Assembly (NCBI GenBank): GCA_030425945.1
Contig: JAUHZL010000058.1
Location: 1-10,669, forward strand
DNA from: Alphaproteobacteria bacterium
GTDB lineage: Bacteria > Pseudomonadota > Alphaproteobacteria > Rhodobacterales > Rhodobacteraceae
DNA: 10,669 nucleotides
Direction: 5' to 3'
A program made the position numbers and the translations under genes. The notes below the pieces were generated by a model, which was not told the origin of the DNA, did not search any database, and worked only from the letters and a program-made list of their open reading frames with translations. Shown here piece by piece: positions 1 to 6,473 of the stretch; the first letter of the stretch is position 1; every line of letters starts with the position of its first letter.

Positions 1-1423
1 CGTCCTTCTCGTTCCCGGACCGAGCACGGTCCTGCCGAGCCAGGCAGACGTGCGCACGCGGCTGACCAAGACGGTCTCGCTGAACATCCCGTTGCTGTCC
101 TCGGCGATGGATACGGTCACCGAAGGCCGGATGGCCATCGCCATGGCGCAGGCCGGCGGGATGGGCGTGATCCACCGCAATCTCGACATCGAGCAGCAGG
201 CGCGCGAGGTGCGGCGCGTGAAGCGGTTCGAGTCGGGCATCGTCTACAACCCGGTGACCCTGACCCCGGACCAGACGCTGGCCGACGCCCGGGCCCTGAC
301 CGAGCGCTACGGCTTCACCGGCTTCCCCGTGGTGGACGAGCGGCGCCGCGTCCTCGGCATCGTCACCAACCGCGACATGCGCTTCGCTCAGGATGACGCG
401 ACGCCGGTCAAGGCGATGATGACACAGGACAATCTCGCCATCCTCCGTGAGCCCGCCGACCGTGGCGAGGCGATCAGCCTGATGAAGGCCCGCCGGATCG
501 AGAAGCTGCTGGTGACCGATGCCGACGGCAAGCTGACCGGTCTTCTGACCCTGAAGGACACCGAGCGCGCGGTGCTGAACCCGAGCGCCTGCAAGGACGA
601 TCTCGGCCGGCTGCGGGTGGCCGCGGCCTCGACCGTGGGCGACGCGGGCTTCGAGCGCTCCGAAGCGCTGATCGACGCGGGCTGCGACGTGATCGTCATC
701 GACACCGCGCACGGCCACTCCGCCTCCGTCGCCGAGGCTGTCCGCCGCGTGAAGCGGCTGTCGAACGCGGTGCAGGTGGTGGCCGGGAACGTGGCGACCG
801 CCGAGGCGACTCGGGCGCTGATCGATGCGGGCGCGGATTCGATCAAGGTCGGGATCGGCCCGGGCTCGATCTGCACCACCCGGATCGTCGCGGGCGTGGG
901 CGTGCCCCAGCTGACGGCCATCATGGATTGCGCCGCGGCCGCGCGCGACAGCGGGGTTCCGGTCATCGCGGACGGCGGCATCAAGTATTCCGGCGATTTC
1001 GCCAAGGCGATTGCCGCCGGGGCCAGCGTCGCGATGGTCGGCAGCATGATCGCGGGCACCGACGAAAGCCCGGGCGAGGTCATTCTCTACCAGGGCCGCA
1101 GCTTCAAGAGTTATCGCGGCATGGGCTCGCTCGGCGCGATGGCGCGCGGCTCGGCGGATCGTTACTTCCAGAAGGACGCGGCCAGCGACAAGCTTGTGCC
1201 CGAGGGGATCGAGGGGCAGGTGCCCTACAAGGGCCCGGCGGGCACCGTGATCCACCAGCTGGTCGGCGGTCTGCGGGCCGCGATGGGTTATGTCGGCGCG
1301 GCGACGGTTCCCGAGATGCAGGAAAAGTCGCAATTCGTCCGGATCACCGGCGCGGGGCTCAAGGAAAGCCACGTGCATGACGTGCAGATCACGCGCGAGA
1401 GCCCGAACTACCGGCTGAGCTGA
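1..1423 (+). CDS. guaB: Inosine-5'-monophosphate dehydrogenase, 5' end cut by window edge
   Basis: GuaB oxidises IMP to XMP with NAD+, the committed step of guanine nucleotide synthesis in the cytoplasm. The frame is open from base 2. Its first codons read VLLVPGPSTVLPSQADV, which is the usual N-terminal region of the family, so the true start lies roughly a dozen codons to the left. The GTG at base 50 is internal and not a start. 473 residues are visible against a usual length of about 485. After the first barrel segment come two CBS repeats (about bases 240-600), then the second half of the TIM barrel. The catalytic loop GPGSICTT has its active-site Cys codon at 872-874. The mobile flap reads SADRYFQ, with the Arg-Tyr pair that activates water, and is followed by EGIEGQVPYKG. 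Nothing in the visible part is degenerate. The identification is secure. Confidence 0.98.
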   Translation, partial: VLLVPGPSTVLPSQADVRTRLTKTVSLNIPLLSSAMDTVTEGRMAIAMAQAGGMGVIHRNLDIEQQAREVRRVKRFESGIVYNPVTLTPDQTLADARALTERYGFTGFPVVDERRRVLGIVTNRDMRFAQDDATPVKAMMTQDNLAILREPADRGEAISLMKARRIEKLLVTDADGKLTGLLTLKDTERAVLNPSACKDDLGRLRVAAASTVGDAGFERSEALIDAGCDVIVIDTAHGHSASVAEAVRRVKRLSNAVQVVAGNVATAEATRALIDAGADSIKVGIGPGSICTTRIVAGVGVPQLTAIMDCAAAARDSGVPVIADGGIKYSGDFAKAIAAGASVAMVGSMIAGTDESPGEVILYQGRSFKSYRGMGSLGAMARGSADRYFQKDAASDKLVPEGIEGQVPYKGPAGTVIHQLVGGLRAAMGYVGAATVPEMQEKSQFVRITGAGLKESHVHDVQITRESPNYRLS

Positions 1424-1425
1424 CG

Positions 1426-2625
1426 ATGACGCCCGGCGCACGTCTGGCGGCGGCCATCGGGATTCTCGACCGGATTCTGGACGGGGAGGGGGCCGAACCC
1501 GCCCTGATCCGCTGGGCGCGGCAGAACCGTTACGCGGGATCGGGCGACCGGGCGGCGATCCGGGACATCGTGTTCGACGGATTGCGCCGCAAGCGTTCCG
1601 CCGCGGCCCGGGGCGGCGCGATGTCGGGACGCGGCATTGTCCTCGGTCTCGTGCTCCAGCAAGGGCAGGACCCCGATACGCTGTGCACCGGTGAGGGCTA
1701 CGCGCCGCCGGTCCTGTCGGCGGTCGAGCGGCAGGCAATCGAGCGGTCCGAAGCGGTGTCGGCGGACGTTGAACACGATGTACAGGATTGGGTCTGGGAC
1801 ATCTTGCGCGCCGATCATGGCGAGGCTGCCCCGGCAATCGCGCAGGCGCTGCGGGACCGGGCCGATGTCCACCTGCGCGTCAATCTTGCACAGGCCGACC
1901 GGGATACGGCGCGGCAGCGCTTGTCCGAGGAGGGGATCGAAACCGCGCCGCACCCCTTGGCGGACACCGCCCTCCGGGTGATCGGGCCCGACCGCAAACT
2001 GCGCCAGAGCGCGGCGTTCCGCACCGGCCTCGTCGAGTTTCAGGATGCCGCCAGCCAGCATGCCGTCGCCGCACTTGGACCACTCAAGGGTCTGACCGTG
2101 CTGGACTATTGCGCGGGGGGCGGGGGCAAGTCCCTGGCCTTGGCCGCCGCTGGGGCGCAGGTGACGGCCCATGATGCAGCACCAGACCGGATGTCCGATC
2201 TGGCCGACCGGGCGGCGCGGGCCGGGGCCCGGATCGACGTGTGCCCGCCAGACCGCCTCGACGCCGGGCGGCGGTTCGACCTGGTGCTGGTGGATGCGCC
2301 CTGTTCTGGGTCCGGGGCGTGGCGGCGCAGCCCCGACGCGAAATGGCGCCTGACGCCAGAGGATTTGGCGGCCCATGTCGCCTTGCAATGGCAAATCCTG
2401 AACAAGGCCGTTCAGTATTGCCGTCCGGGCGGACGCCTGGCCTATGCGACCTGTTCGCTGTTCCGGGCCGAGAATGCCGCGCAGGCCGCAAGGGCGTCCG
2501 CGGAATTGCCGTTGCGCCTTATCCATGACCGGCAGCTCACCCCCCTCGATGGCGGGGACGGGTTCTACAGTACCGTGTTTGAAGTGCTGGAGAACAACCA
2601 AGGGTTGCAATCGCCCGTGAATTAG
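1426..2625 (+). CDS. RsmB/NOP-family SAM-dependent RNA 5-methylcytosine methyltransferase
   Basis: This 399-residue protein probably methylates C5 of a cytosine in rRNA using S-adenosylmethionine. A Rossmann SAM-binding motif, VLDYCAGGGGKS, lies at residues 225-236, preceded by the family signature GLVEFQDAASQ. Motif IV is APCSGSG with Cys293, and motif VI is ATCSL with Cys343. In this family the TCS cysteine is the nucleophile and the PCSG cysteine helps release product; both are present. The N-terminal part of about 145 residues is helical and resembles a reduced NusB-like RNA-binding domain (RYAGSGDRAAIRDIVFDGLRR). It is weaker and somewhat shorter than in the 429-residue E. coli RsmB. The ATG lies two bases after the guaB stop with no strong Shine-Dalgarno, so translation is probably coupled to guaB. 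The target base cannot be read from sequence, so I give no symbol; alphaproteobacteria can carry several paralogues. Confidence 0.92.
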   Translation: MTPGARLAAAIGILDRILDGEGAEPALIRWARQNRYAGSGDRAAIRDIVFDGLRRKRSAAARGGAMSGRGIVLGLVLQQGQDPDTLCTGEGYAPPVLSAVERQAIERSEAVSADVEHDVQDWVWDILRADHGEAAPAIAQALRDRADVHLRVNLAQADRDTARQRLSEEGIETAPHPLADTALRVIGPDRKLRQSAAFRTGLVEFQDAASQHAVAALGPLKGLTVLDYCAGGGGKSLALAAAGAQVTAHDAAPDRMSDLADRAARAGARIDVCPPDRLDAGRRFDLVLVDAPCSGSGAWRRSPDAKWRLTPEDLAAHVALQWQILNKAVQYCRPGGRLAYATCSLFRAENAAQAARASAELPLRLIHDRQLTPLDGGDGFYSTVFEVLENNQGLQSPVN

Positions 2626-2666
2626 GAAAGCGTTAAGTCGGGGAGCCTAGGACGGACGGGACGGAT

Positions 2667-2670
2667 GAGG
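2667..2670 (+). promoter_or_regulatory. Ribosome binding site of cckA
   Basis: GAGG lies seven bases before the GTG at 2678. This spacing supports GTG as the start of cckA over later codons. The ATG at 2665 is out of frame with the kinase. Confidence 0.6.
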
Positions 2671-2677
2671 GATCGCC

Positions 2678-5059
2678 GTGACCGACGTGCAGACCAACGA
2701 CGCGCAGACCGGCCCGGCGCCGGACATGGTCCGGATCGTGGACCATGTCCCGGTCGAGGAACTCGACGACGAAACACTCGCCGACATCGTCGTATCGGCG
2801 CTGGCGCAGCGCATCCCCTGGATCCTGTCGCTCGCCGCCGGGCTGGCGCTCGGGGCCTCGGTGATCGGATCGCGCACCGGCGCGCTCGTTCTGATCGCGT
2901 TTTCTCTGACCTTCCTGTTCCTGGCCGCGCTGCTACGTCTGATGGCTGCCCCGCCACGCGTCCACCAAATGGAGGAACTGCACCGCCTCTTGCGCTTCCT
3001 TGAAGGGGAGAGTGCGCCTTCGCTGCTGTTTTCCGCCGACCAGTCGATCCTGTGGCTGAACATTTCCGCGCGCCAGATGCTGCCGGAGGTGCCGCTGAAG
3101 GGGCTTGTCGCCGGGCTGAAACCGTTGCTGCCCGACCCCGGCGCGACCGTGCGGCGCCTGCGCACGCGCCTGTCGGACCGGGAACGCATCGACGAGGATA
3201 TCGCGGTGCGGCGCGGCACGGCCCGGGCTGTGCTGCGGCGCCTGCCGGGCGAGCTCTTTCTGCTGCGGTTCGAGAACATCACCGACCGACCGGCCGAGCA
3301 GGTGGCGGGCGTCAACCTTCCGGTGATGATCGTCAGCGCCAAGGGCACGATCCTGACCATGAACGAACCGCTGCGCCTGCTGGCCGGGGCCCGGATGCGC
3401 ACGATAGGCCAGATGTTCGAACGGCCCAACGTGGCCTCGGGGCAGCTGTGCGACCTGCACCGCGCGGATGGCGAGATGGTGCCGGTGCGGCTTTACCGCA
3501 CCGCGCTGACCGGCGACCGGCAGGAAATCGCGGTGCTCCCCGAAATGCCGGACCTCGCGGAGGAGCGCGGCGGCACCGCCCTGTCGCTCGACACGCTTCC
3601 GGTCGCGCTTGCCGAACTTGGCCGGGGCGGGCGTGTCCTGCGGACGAACCTCGCCGCCCGGCGCCTGCTCGGGGTGACGGCAAGCGACCTGCCGGCCGAC
3701 TTCGCCGACCTCGTGACCGGCCTCGGGCGCGATGTCTCGGACTGGATCGACGGCAGCCTCGATGCGCCGGGCCCCCTGAAGCCCGAGGTGCTGCGCGTGC
3801 GTCGCACCCCCGAGGAGGTGTTCCTGCAGGTCAGCCTCGCCCACCCGCGCGAAGGCCAGGGGGACCGGGTGCTGGCCGTGCTGCACGACGCGACCGAGCT
3901 GAAGACGCTCGAAGCGCAGTTCGTGCAGAGCCAGAAGATGCAGGCCATCGGCCAGCTCGCAGGCGGCGTGGCGCATGACTTCAACAATCTTCTGACCGCG
4001 ATTTCAGGGCATTGCGACCTGATGCTTCTGCGCCACGACCCGGGCGACGGGGACTATGCCGACCTCGTCCAGATCGCGCAGAATGCCAACCGGGCGGCCG
4101 CGCTGGTGGGCCAGTTGCTCGCGTTCTCGCGCAAGCAGACCCTGCTGCCCGAGGTGCTGGACGTGCGCGACGCGCTGGCCGACCTGACCCACCTGCTGAA
4201 CCGGCTGGTGGGCGAGACGATCACCCTGTCCCTGCTGCACGATCCGGACCTGCCCACGATCCGCGCCGACCGGCGGCAGCTGGAACAAGTGATCATGAAC
4301 CTCGTGGTGAACGCGCGCGACGCGATGCCGGATGGCGGCGATATCGTGGTCGAGACGCGGCGCACCGTGCTGAGCGAGCCGCTGACCCGGGGGCGCGCCG
4401 TCGTGCCGCCCGGCGAATACGCGACGATTGCCGTCAGCGACCACGGCGTGGGGATCCCGCCCGAGGTGCTCGGCAAGATCTTCGAGCCGTTCTTCACCAC
4501 CAAGCGCACCGGGGAAGGGACGGGTCTGGGCCTGTCCACCGCCTATGGAATCATCAAGCAGTCGGGTGGCTTCATCTTCGCCGACAGCCATGTCGGCAAG
4601 GGGTCGGAGTTCACGATCTTCCTGCCCGCGAACACCACCGCGGCCGCGCCAGAGCCGCCCGCGCTGCCGGTCAGCGTGCCGGCCGAGACCTCGGGCGAGG
4701 GGGTGATCCTGCTGGTCGAGGACGAGGCGCCGGTCCGGGCCTTCGCTGCCCGCGCGCTGCGCCTGCGCGGCTACACGGTGCTGGAGGCGGCGACCGCGGA
4801 GGAGGCGCTCGACATGCTCGAGCGGGACGCGCTGGAGGTGGATCTCTTCGTGTCGGACGTGATCATGCCGGGCATGGACGGCCCGACCTGGGTGCGCAAG
4901 GCGCGCGAAAAGCGGCCTGACATCAAGGCCGTGTTCGTCTCGGGCTATGCCGAGGACCTGCTGAGCGGCCAGCAGGCCGGGCTGGAGCAGGCGGTGTTCC
5001 TGCCGAAGCCATTTTCGCTGGCGCAACTGACCGAAACGGTGCAGCGGCAACTGTCCTGA
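2678..5059 (+). CDS. cckA: Cell-cycle hybrid sensor histidine kinase CckA
   Basis: CckA autophosphorylates and passes phosphate through its receiver domain to ChpT and on to CtrA, controlling the cell cycle or, in Rhodobacterales, motility and gene-transfer-agent production. The protein has 793 residues, longer than the 691 of Caulobacter. Two membrane helices lie at about residues 46-64 and 67-89. Three PAS-like segments follow, at about 110-205, 212-290 and 302-408; the first is weak. The dimerisation/phosphotransfer helix carries GGVAHDFNNLLT with the phospho-accepting His433. The ATPase domain shows the N box (Asn545), DHGVGI (Asp588), FEPFFTTK (602-609) and GEGTGLGLS (612-620). The C-terminal receiver has Glu681-Asp682, phospho-Asp727 in SDVIMPGMDG, and Lys777. 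All key residues are intact, so both kinase and phosphatase activity are expected. The start is GTG. It stands 52 bases after the methyltransferase gene and upstream of recA. Assignment to CckA rests on the overall architecture and the AHDFNNLLTAISG/TTKRTGEGTGLGL core. Confidence 0.94.
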   Translation: MTDVQTNDAQTGPAPDMVRIVDHVPVEELDDETLADIVVSALAQRIPWILSLAAGLALGASVIGSRTGALVLIAFSLTFLFLAALLRLMAAPPRVHQMEELHRLLRFLEGESAPSLLFSADQSILWLNISARQMLPEVPLKGLVAGLKPLLPDPGATVRRLRTRLSDRERIDEDIAVRRGTARAVLRRLPGELFLLRFENITDRPAEQVAGVNLPVMIVSAKGTILTMNEPLRLLAGARMRTIGQMFERPNVASGQLCDLHRADGEMVPVRLYRTALTGDRQEIAVLPEMPDLAEERGGTALSLDTLPVALAELGRGGRVLRTNLAARRLLGVTASDLPADFADLVTGLGRDVSDWIDGSLDAPGPLKPEVLRVRRTPEEVFLQVSLAHPREGQGDRVLAVLHDATELKTLEAQFVQSQKMQAIGQLAGGVAHDFNNLLTAISGHCDLMLLRHDPGDGDYADLVQIAQNANRAAALVGQLLAFSRKQTLLPEVLDVRDALADLTHLLNRLVGETITLSLLHDPDLPTIRADRRQLEQVIMNLVVNARDAMPDGGDIVVETRRTVLSEPLTRGRAVVPPGEYATIAVSDHGVGIPPEVLGKIFEPFFTTKRTGEGTGLGLSTAYGIIKQSGGFIFADSHVGKGSEFTIFLPANTTAAAPEPPALPVSVPAETSGEGVILLVEDEAPVRAFAARALRLRGYTVLEAATAEEALDMLERDALEVDLFVSDVIMPGMDGPTWVRKAREKRPDIKAVFVSGYAEDLLSGQQAGLEQAVFLPKPFSLAQLTETVQRQLS

Positions 5060-5076
5060 CGGGGATCCGTCGCCGC
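5044..5076 (+). other. Possible hairpin at the cckA 3' end
   Basis: GACGG (5058-5062) and CCGTC (5067-5071) form a five-base stem across the cckA stop. An outer GCGGC (5044-5048) can pair with the directly adjoining GCCGC (5072-5076), leaving nine bases bulged. No run of T follows, so this is not a standard intrinsic terminator. It might protect or pause the 3' end, or be chance in GC-rich DNA. Confidence 0.25.
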
Positions 5077-5139
5077 TACAGCCGCACCTAAAGACTTTGT
5101 TTACCCTAGGCGGGGCAGGATGAATATCGCGAATTGGAC

Positions 5140-5168
5140 TTGATTTGTTCTCTTTTTGATCCGATAAG
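5140..5168 (+). promoter_or_regulatory. Predicted sigma70-type promoter of recA
   Basis: TTGATT at 5140-5145 (four of six to TTGACA) and GATAAG at 5163-5168 (four of six to TATAAT) are separated by exactly 17 bases, in the most AT-rich patch of the window. The SOS box lies directly downstream, about where transcription would begin, which is the expected place for LexA to block initiation. TTGGAC at 5134-5139 is an alternative -35, but it has no good -10 at the right distance. This is inferred from sequence only. Confidence 0.6.
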
Positions 5169-5172
5169 AGCG

Positions 5173-5187
5173 GAACAAGGCAAGAAC
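5173..5187 (+). promoter_or_regulatory. LexA-binding SOS box of recA (alphaproteobacterial type)
   Basis: The direct repeat GAAC-AAGGCAA-GAAC fits the known alphaproteobacterial LexA operator, written GTTC-N7-GTTC or GAAC-N7-GAAC, with a perfect match in both half-sites and in spacing. It begins four bases after the predicted -10 and lies 51 bases before the recA ATG. LexA bound here would cover the transcription start, giving DNA-damage-inducible recA. It also shows that a TTG start at 5134 is wrong, because the operator would then be coding sequence. Confidence 0.85.
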
Positions 5188-5197
5188 GACGCAGTGA

Positions 5198-5222
5198 TTG
5201 CCGCCCCACCGGCGGTGTGCAA
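5198..5222 (+). other. Short hairpin in the recA leader
   Basis: CCGCC (5201-5205) pairs with GGCGG (5211-5215) around a five-base loop. TTG (5198-5200) can pair with CAA (5220-5222) past a bulge. The structure ends one base before the AAGGGG ribosome binding site. It may tune translation or be incidental. Confidence 0.3.
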
Positions 5223-5223
5223 C

Positions 5224-5229
5224 AAGGGG
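5224..5229 (+). promoter_or_regulatory. Ribosome binding site of recA
   Basis: AAGGGG lies nine bases before ATG 5239. It is the best Shine-Dalgarno in this leader and fixes that ATG as the recA start. Confidence 0.75.
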
Positions 5230-5238
5230 CCTGTTTCC

Positions 5239-6321
5239 ATGTCCATCACGAGTCTCCTCGACGTGAAAGAAAAAGCCAACGACAAGCGGTCCGCCGAGAA
5301 GCAGAAGGCGCTCGACAGCGCTCTGGCGCAGATCGAACGCCAGTTCGGCAAGGGGTCGATCATGCGCCTCGGCGCCGACAACCCCGTGGCCGAGATCGAA
5401 GCGACCTCGACCGGATCGCTCGGGCTCGACATCGCGCTCGGGATCGGCGGCCTGCCGAAGGGCCGCATCATCGAGATCTACGGCCCCGAAAGCTCGGGCA
5501 AGACGACGCTGACGCTGCATTGCATCGCGGAAGAGCAGAAGAAGGGCGGTGTCTGCGCCTTCGTCGACGCCGAACACGCCCTCGATCCGCTCTACGCCAA
5601 GAAGCTGGGCGTCAATCTCGACGAGCTGCTGATCAGCCAGCCGGACACCGGCGAACAGGCGCTGGAAATCACCGACACGCTGGTCCGCTCGGGCGCGGTC
5701 AGCCTGGTGGTGGTCGACTCGGTCGCCGCCCTGACGCCCAAGTCCGAACTGGAAGGCGACATGGGCGACAGCTCGGTCGGCGTCCATGCCCGCCTGATGA
5801 GCCAGGCGATGCGCAAGCTGACTGGCTCGATCGCGCGCTCGAACTGCATGGTCATCTTCATTAACCAGATCCGGATGAAGATCGGCGTGATGTTCGGCAG
5901 CCCCGAAACGACGACCGGCGGCAACGCGCTGAAATTCTACGCCTCCGTGCGCCTCGACATCCGCCGGATCGGCGCGATCAAGGACCGCGACGAGGTCGTC
6001 GGCAACGCGACCCGCGTGAAGGTCGTCAAGAACAAGGTGGCGCCGCCGTTCAAGCAGGTCGAGTTCGACATCATGTACGGCGAGGGCATCTCGAAGATGG
6101 GCGAGCTGATCGATCTCGGCGTGAAGGCCGGCGTGGTCGAGAAGTCGGGAAGCTGGTTCTCCTACGGGGACGAGCGGATCGGGCAGGGGCGCGAAAACGC
6201 CAAGCAGTTCCTCCGCGACAACCCCAAGACCGCCTACGAGATCGAGGACAAGATCCGCGCCTCGCACGGGCTCGATTTCCACATGCCCGCCGACAGCGAC
6301 GATCCGCTGACCGAGGATTGA
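5239..6321 (+). CDS. recA: Recombinase RecA
   Basis: RecA forms ATP-dependent filaments on single-stranded DNA, carries out strand exchange in homologous recombination, and triggers LexA self-cleavage in the SOS response. From the ATG at 5239 the protein has 360 residues, a normal length. The N-terminal helix region ends in KALDSALAQIERQFGKGSIMRLG, conserved in the family. Walker A is GPESSGKTT at residues 82-90 (Lys88). The FVDAEHALDP segment carries the catalytic Glu. Walker B is LVVVDS with Asp160. The DNA-binding loop L2 lies around residues 211-226, including GSPETTTGGNALKFY. The protein ends in an acidic tail (DSDDPLTED), as usual. The frame stays open upstream to 5134, but that stretch contains the promoter and SOS box. 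The gene is monocistronic, with its own SOS promoter and a strong terminator. No anomaly is seen. Confidence 0.98.
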   Translation: MSITSLLDVKEKANDKRSAEKQKALDSALAQIERQFGKGSIMRLGADNPVAEIEATSTGSLGLDIALGIGGLPKGRIIEIYGPESSGKTTLTLHCIAEEQKKGGVCAFVDAEHALDPLYAKKLGVNLDELLISQPDTGEQALEITDTLVRSGAVSLVVVDSVAALTPKSELEGDMGDSSVGVHARLMSQAMRKLTGSIARSNCMVIFINQIRMKIGVMFGSPETTTGGNALKFYASVRLDIRRIGAIKDRDEVVGNATRVKVVKNKVAPPFKQVEFDIMYGEGISKMGELIDLGVKAGVVEKSGSWFSYGDERIGQGRENAKQFLRDNPKTAYEIEDKIRASHGLDFHMPADSDDPLTED

Positions 6322-6356
6322 GGCCGGGTCCGCCCGACCACTCGAAAAACCTCCGC

Positions 6357-6382
6357 AAGGCCCCGCTTCGGCGGGGCTTTTT
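6357..6382 (+). terminator. Intrinsic terminator of recA
   Basis: GCCCCGC (6360-6366) pairs perfectly with GCGGGGC (6371-6377) around a TTCG tetraloop, and TTTTT follows (6378-6382). The stem can extend through AAG/TTT. It stands about 35 bases after the recA stop and separates recA from alaS. Confidence 0.92.
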
Positions 6383-6409
6383 GCATCCTGCTCCCGCGGT
6401 CCGTGTGGA

Positions 6410-6465
6410 CACTCTGCGCGCGCATCGCTACATCGGCGGAACGCACGTCCGAGACAGCCAGAGTG
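6410..6465 (+). repeat. Inverted repeat in the alaS leader
   Basis: CACTCTG at 6410-6416 is the exact reverse complement of CAGAGTG at 6459-6465, with 42 bases between. A smaller palindrome, GTGTGGACAC, overlaps the left arm at 6403-6412. The right arm covers the only purine-rich stretch (AGAG, 6460-6463) that could serve as Shine-Dalgarno for alaS. A seven-base match at this distance can easily arise by chance in a region of this size, so function is only a possibility. Confidence 0.3.
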
Positions 6466-6473
6466 CCGCACAC

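Noticed and set aside
1408..2610. A 400-codon antisense frame over the RNA methyltransferase
   Set aside because: The plus-strand frame carries all the methyltransferase motifs; this one has none.
2632..2637. A TTAA half-site before cckA that might be a CtrA box
   Set aside because: The CtrA site needs a second TTAA seven bases away and none is present.
5120..5143. A seven-codon leader ORF (ATG 5120 to TGA) before recA
   Set aside because: It lies upstream of or within the predicted promoter and has no ribosome binding site, so it is unlikely to be transcribed from that promoter.
4004..5209. A 401-codon antisense frame over the 3' half of cckA
   Set aside because: Composition shadow of the kinase and receiver domains, His/Arg/Gln-rich with no domain.
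5134..5238. An N-terminal extension of RecA from a TTG at 5134
   Set aside because: It contains the predicted promoter and the SOS box, and lacks the family N-terminus. ATG 5239 has a good ribosome binding site.
6405..6434. A possible alaS promoter (GTGGAC with TACATC 18 bases later)
   Set aside because: Both elements match the consensus poorly. A promoter must exist between the recA terminator and alaS, but I cannot place it.
5101..6471. A 456-codon antisense frame over recA and its control region
   Set aside because: It runs through the recA promoter, SOS box and terminator and matches no family; it is a shadow of recA.
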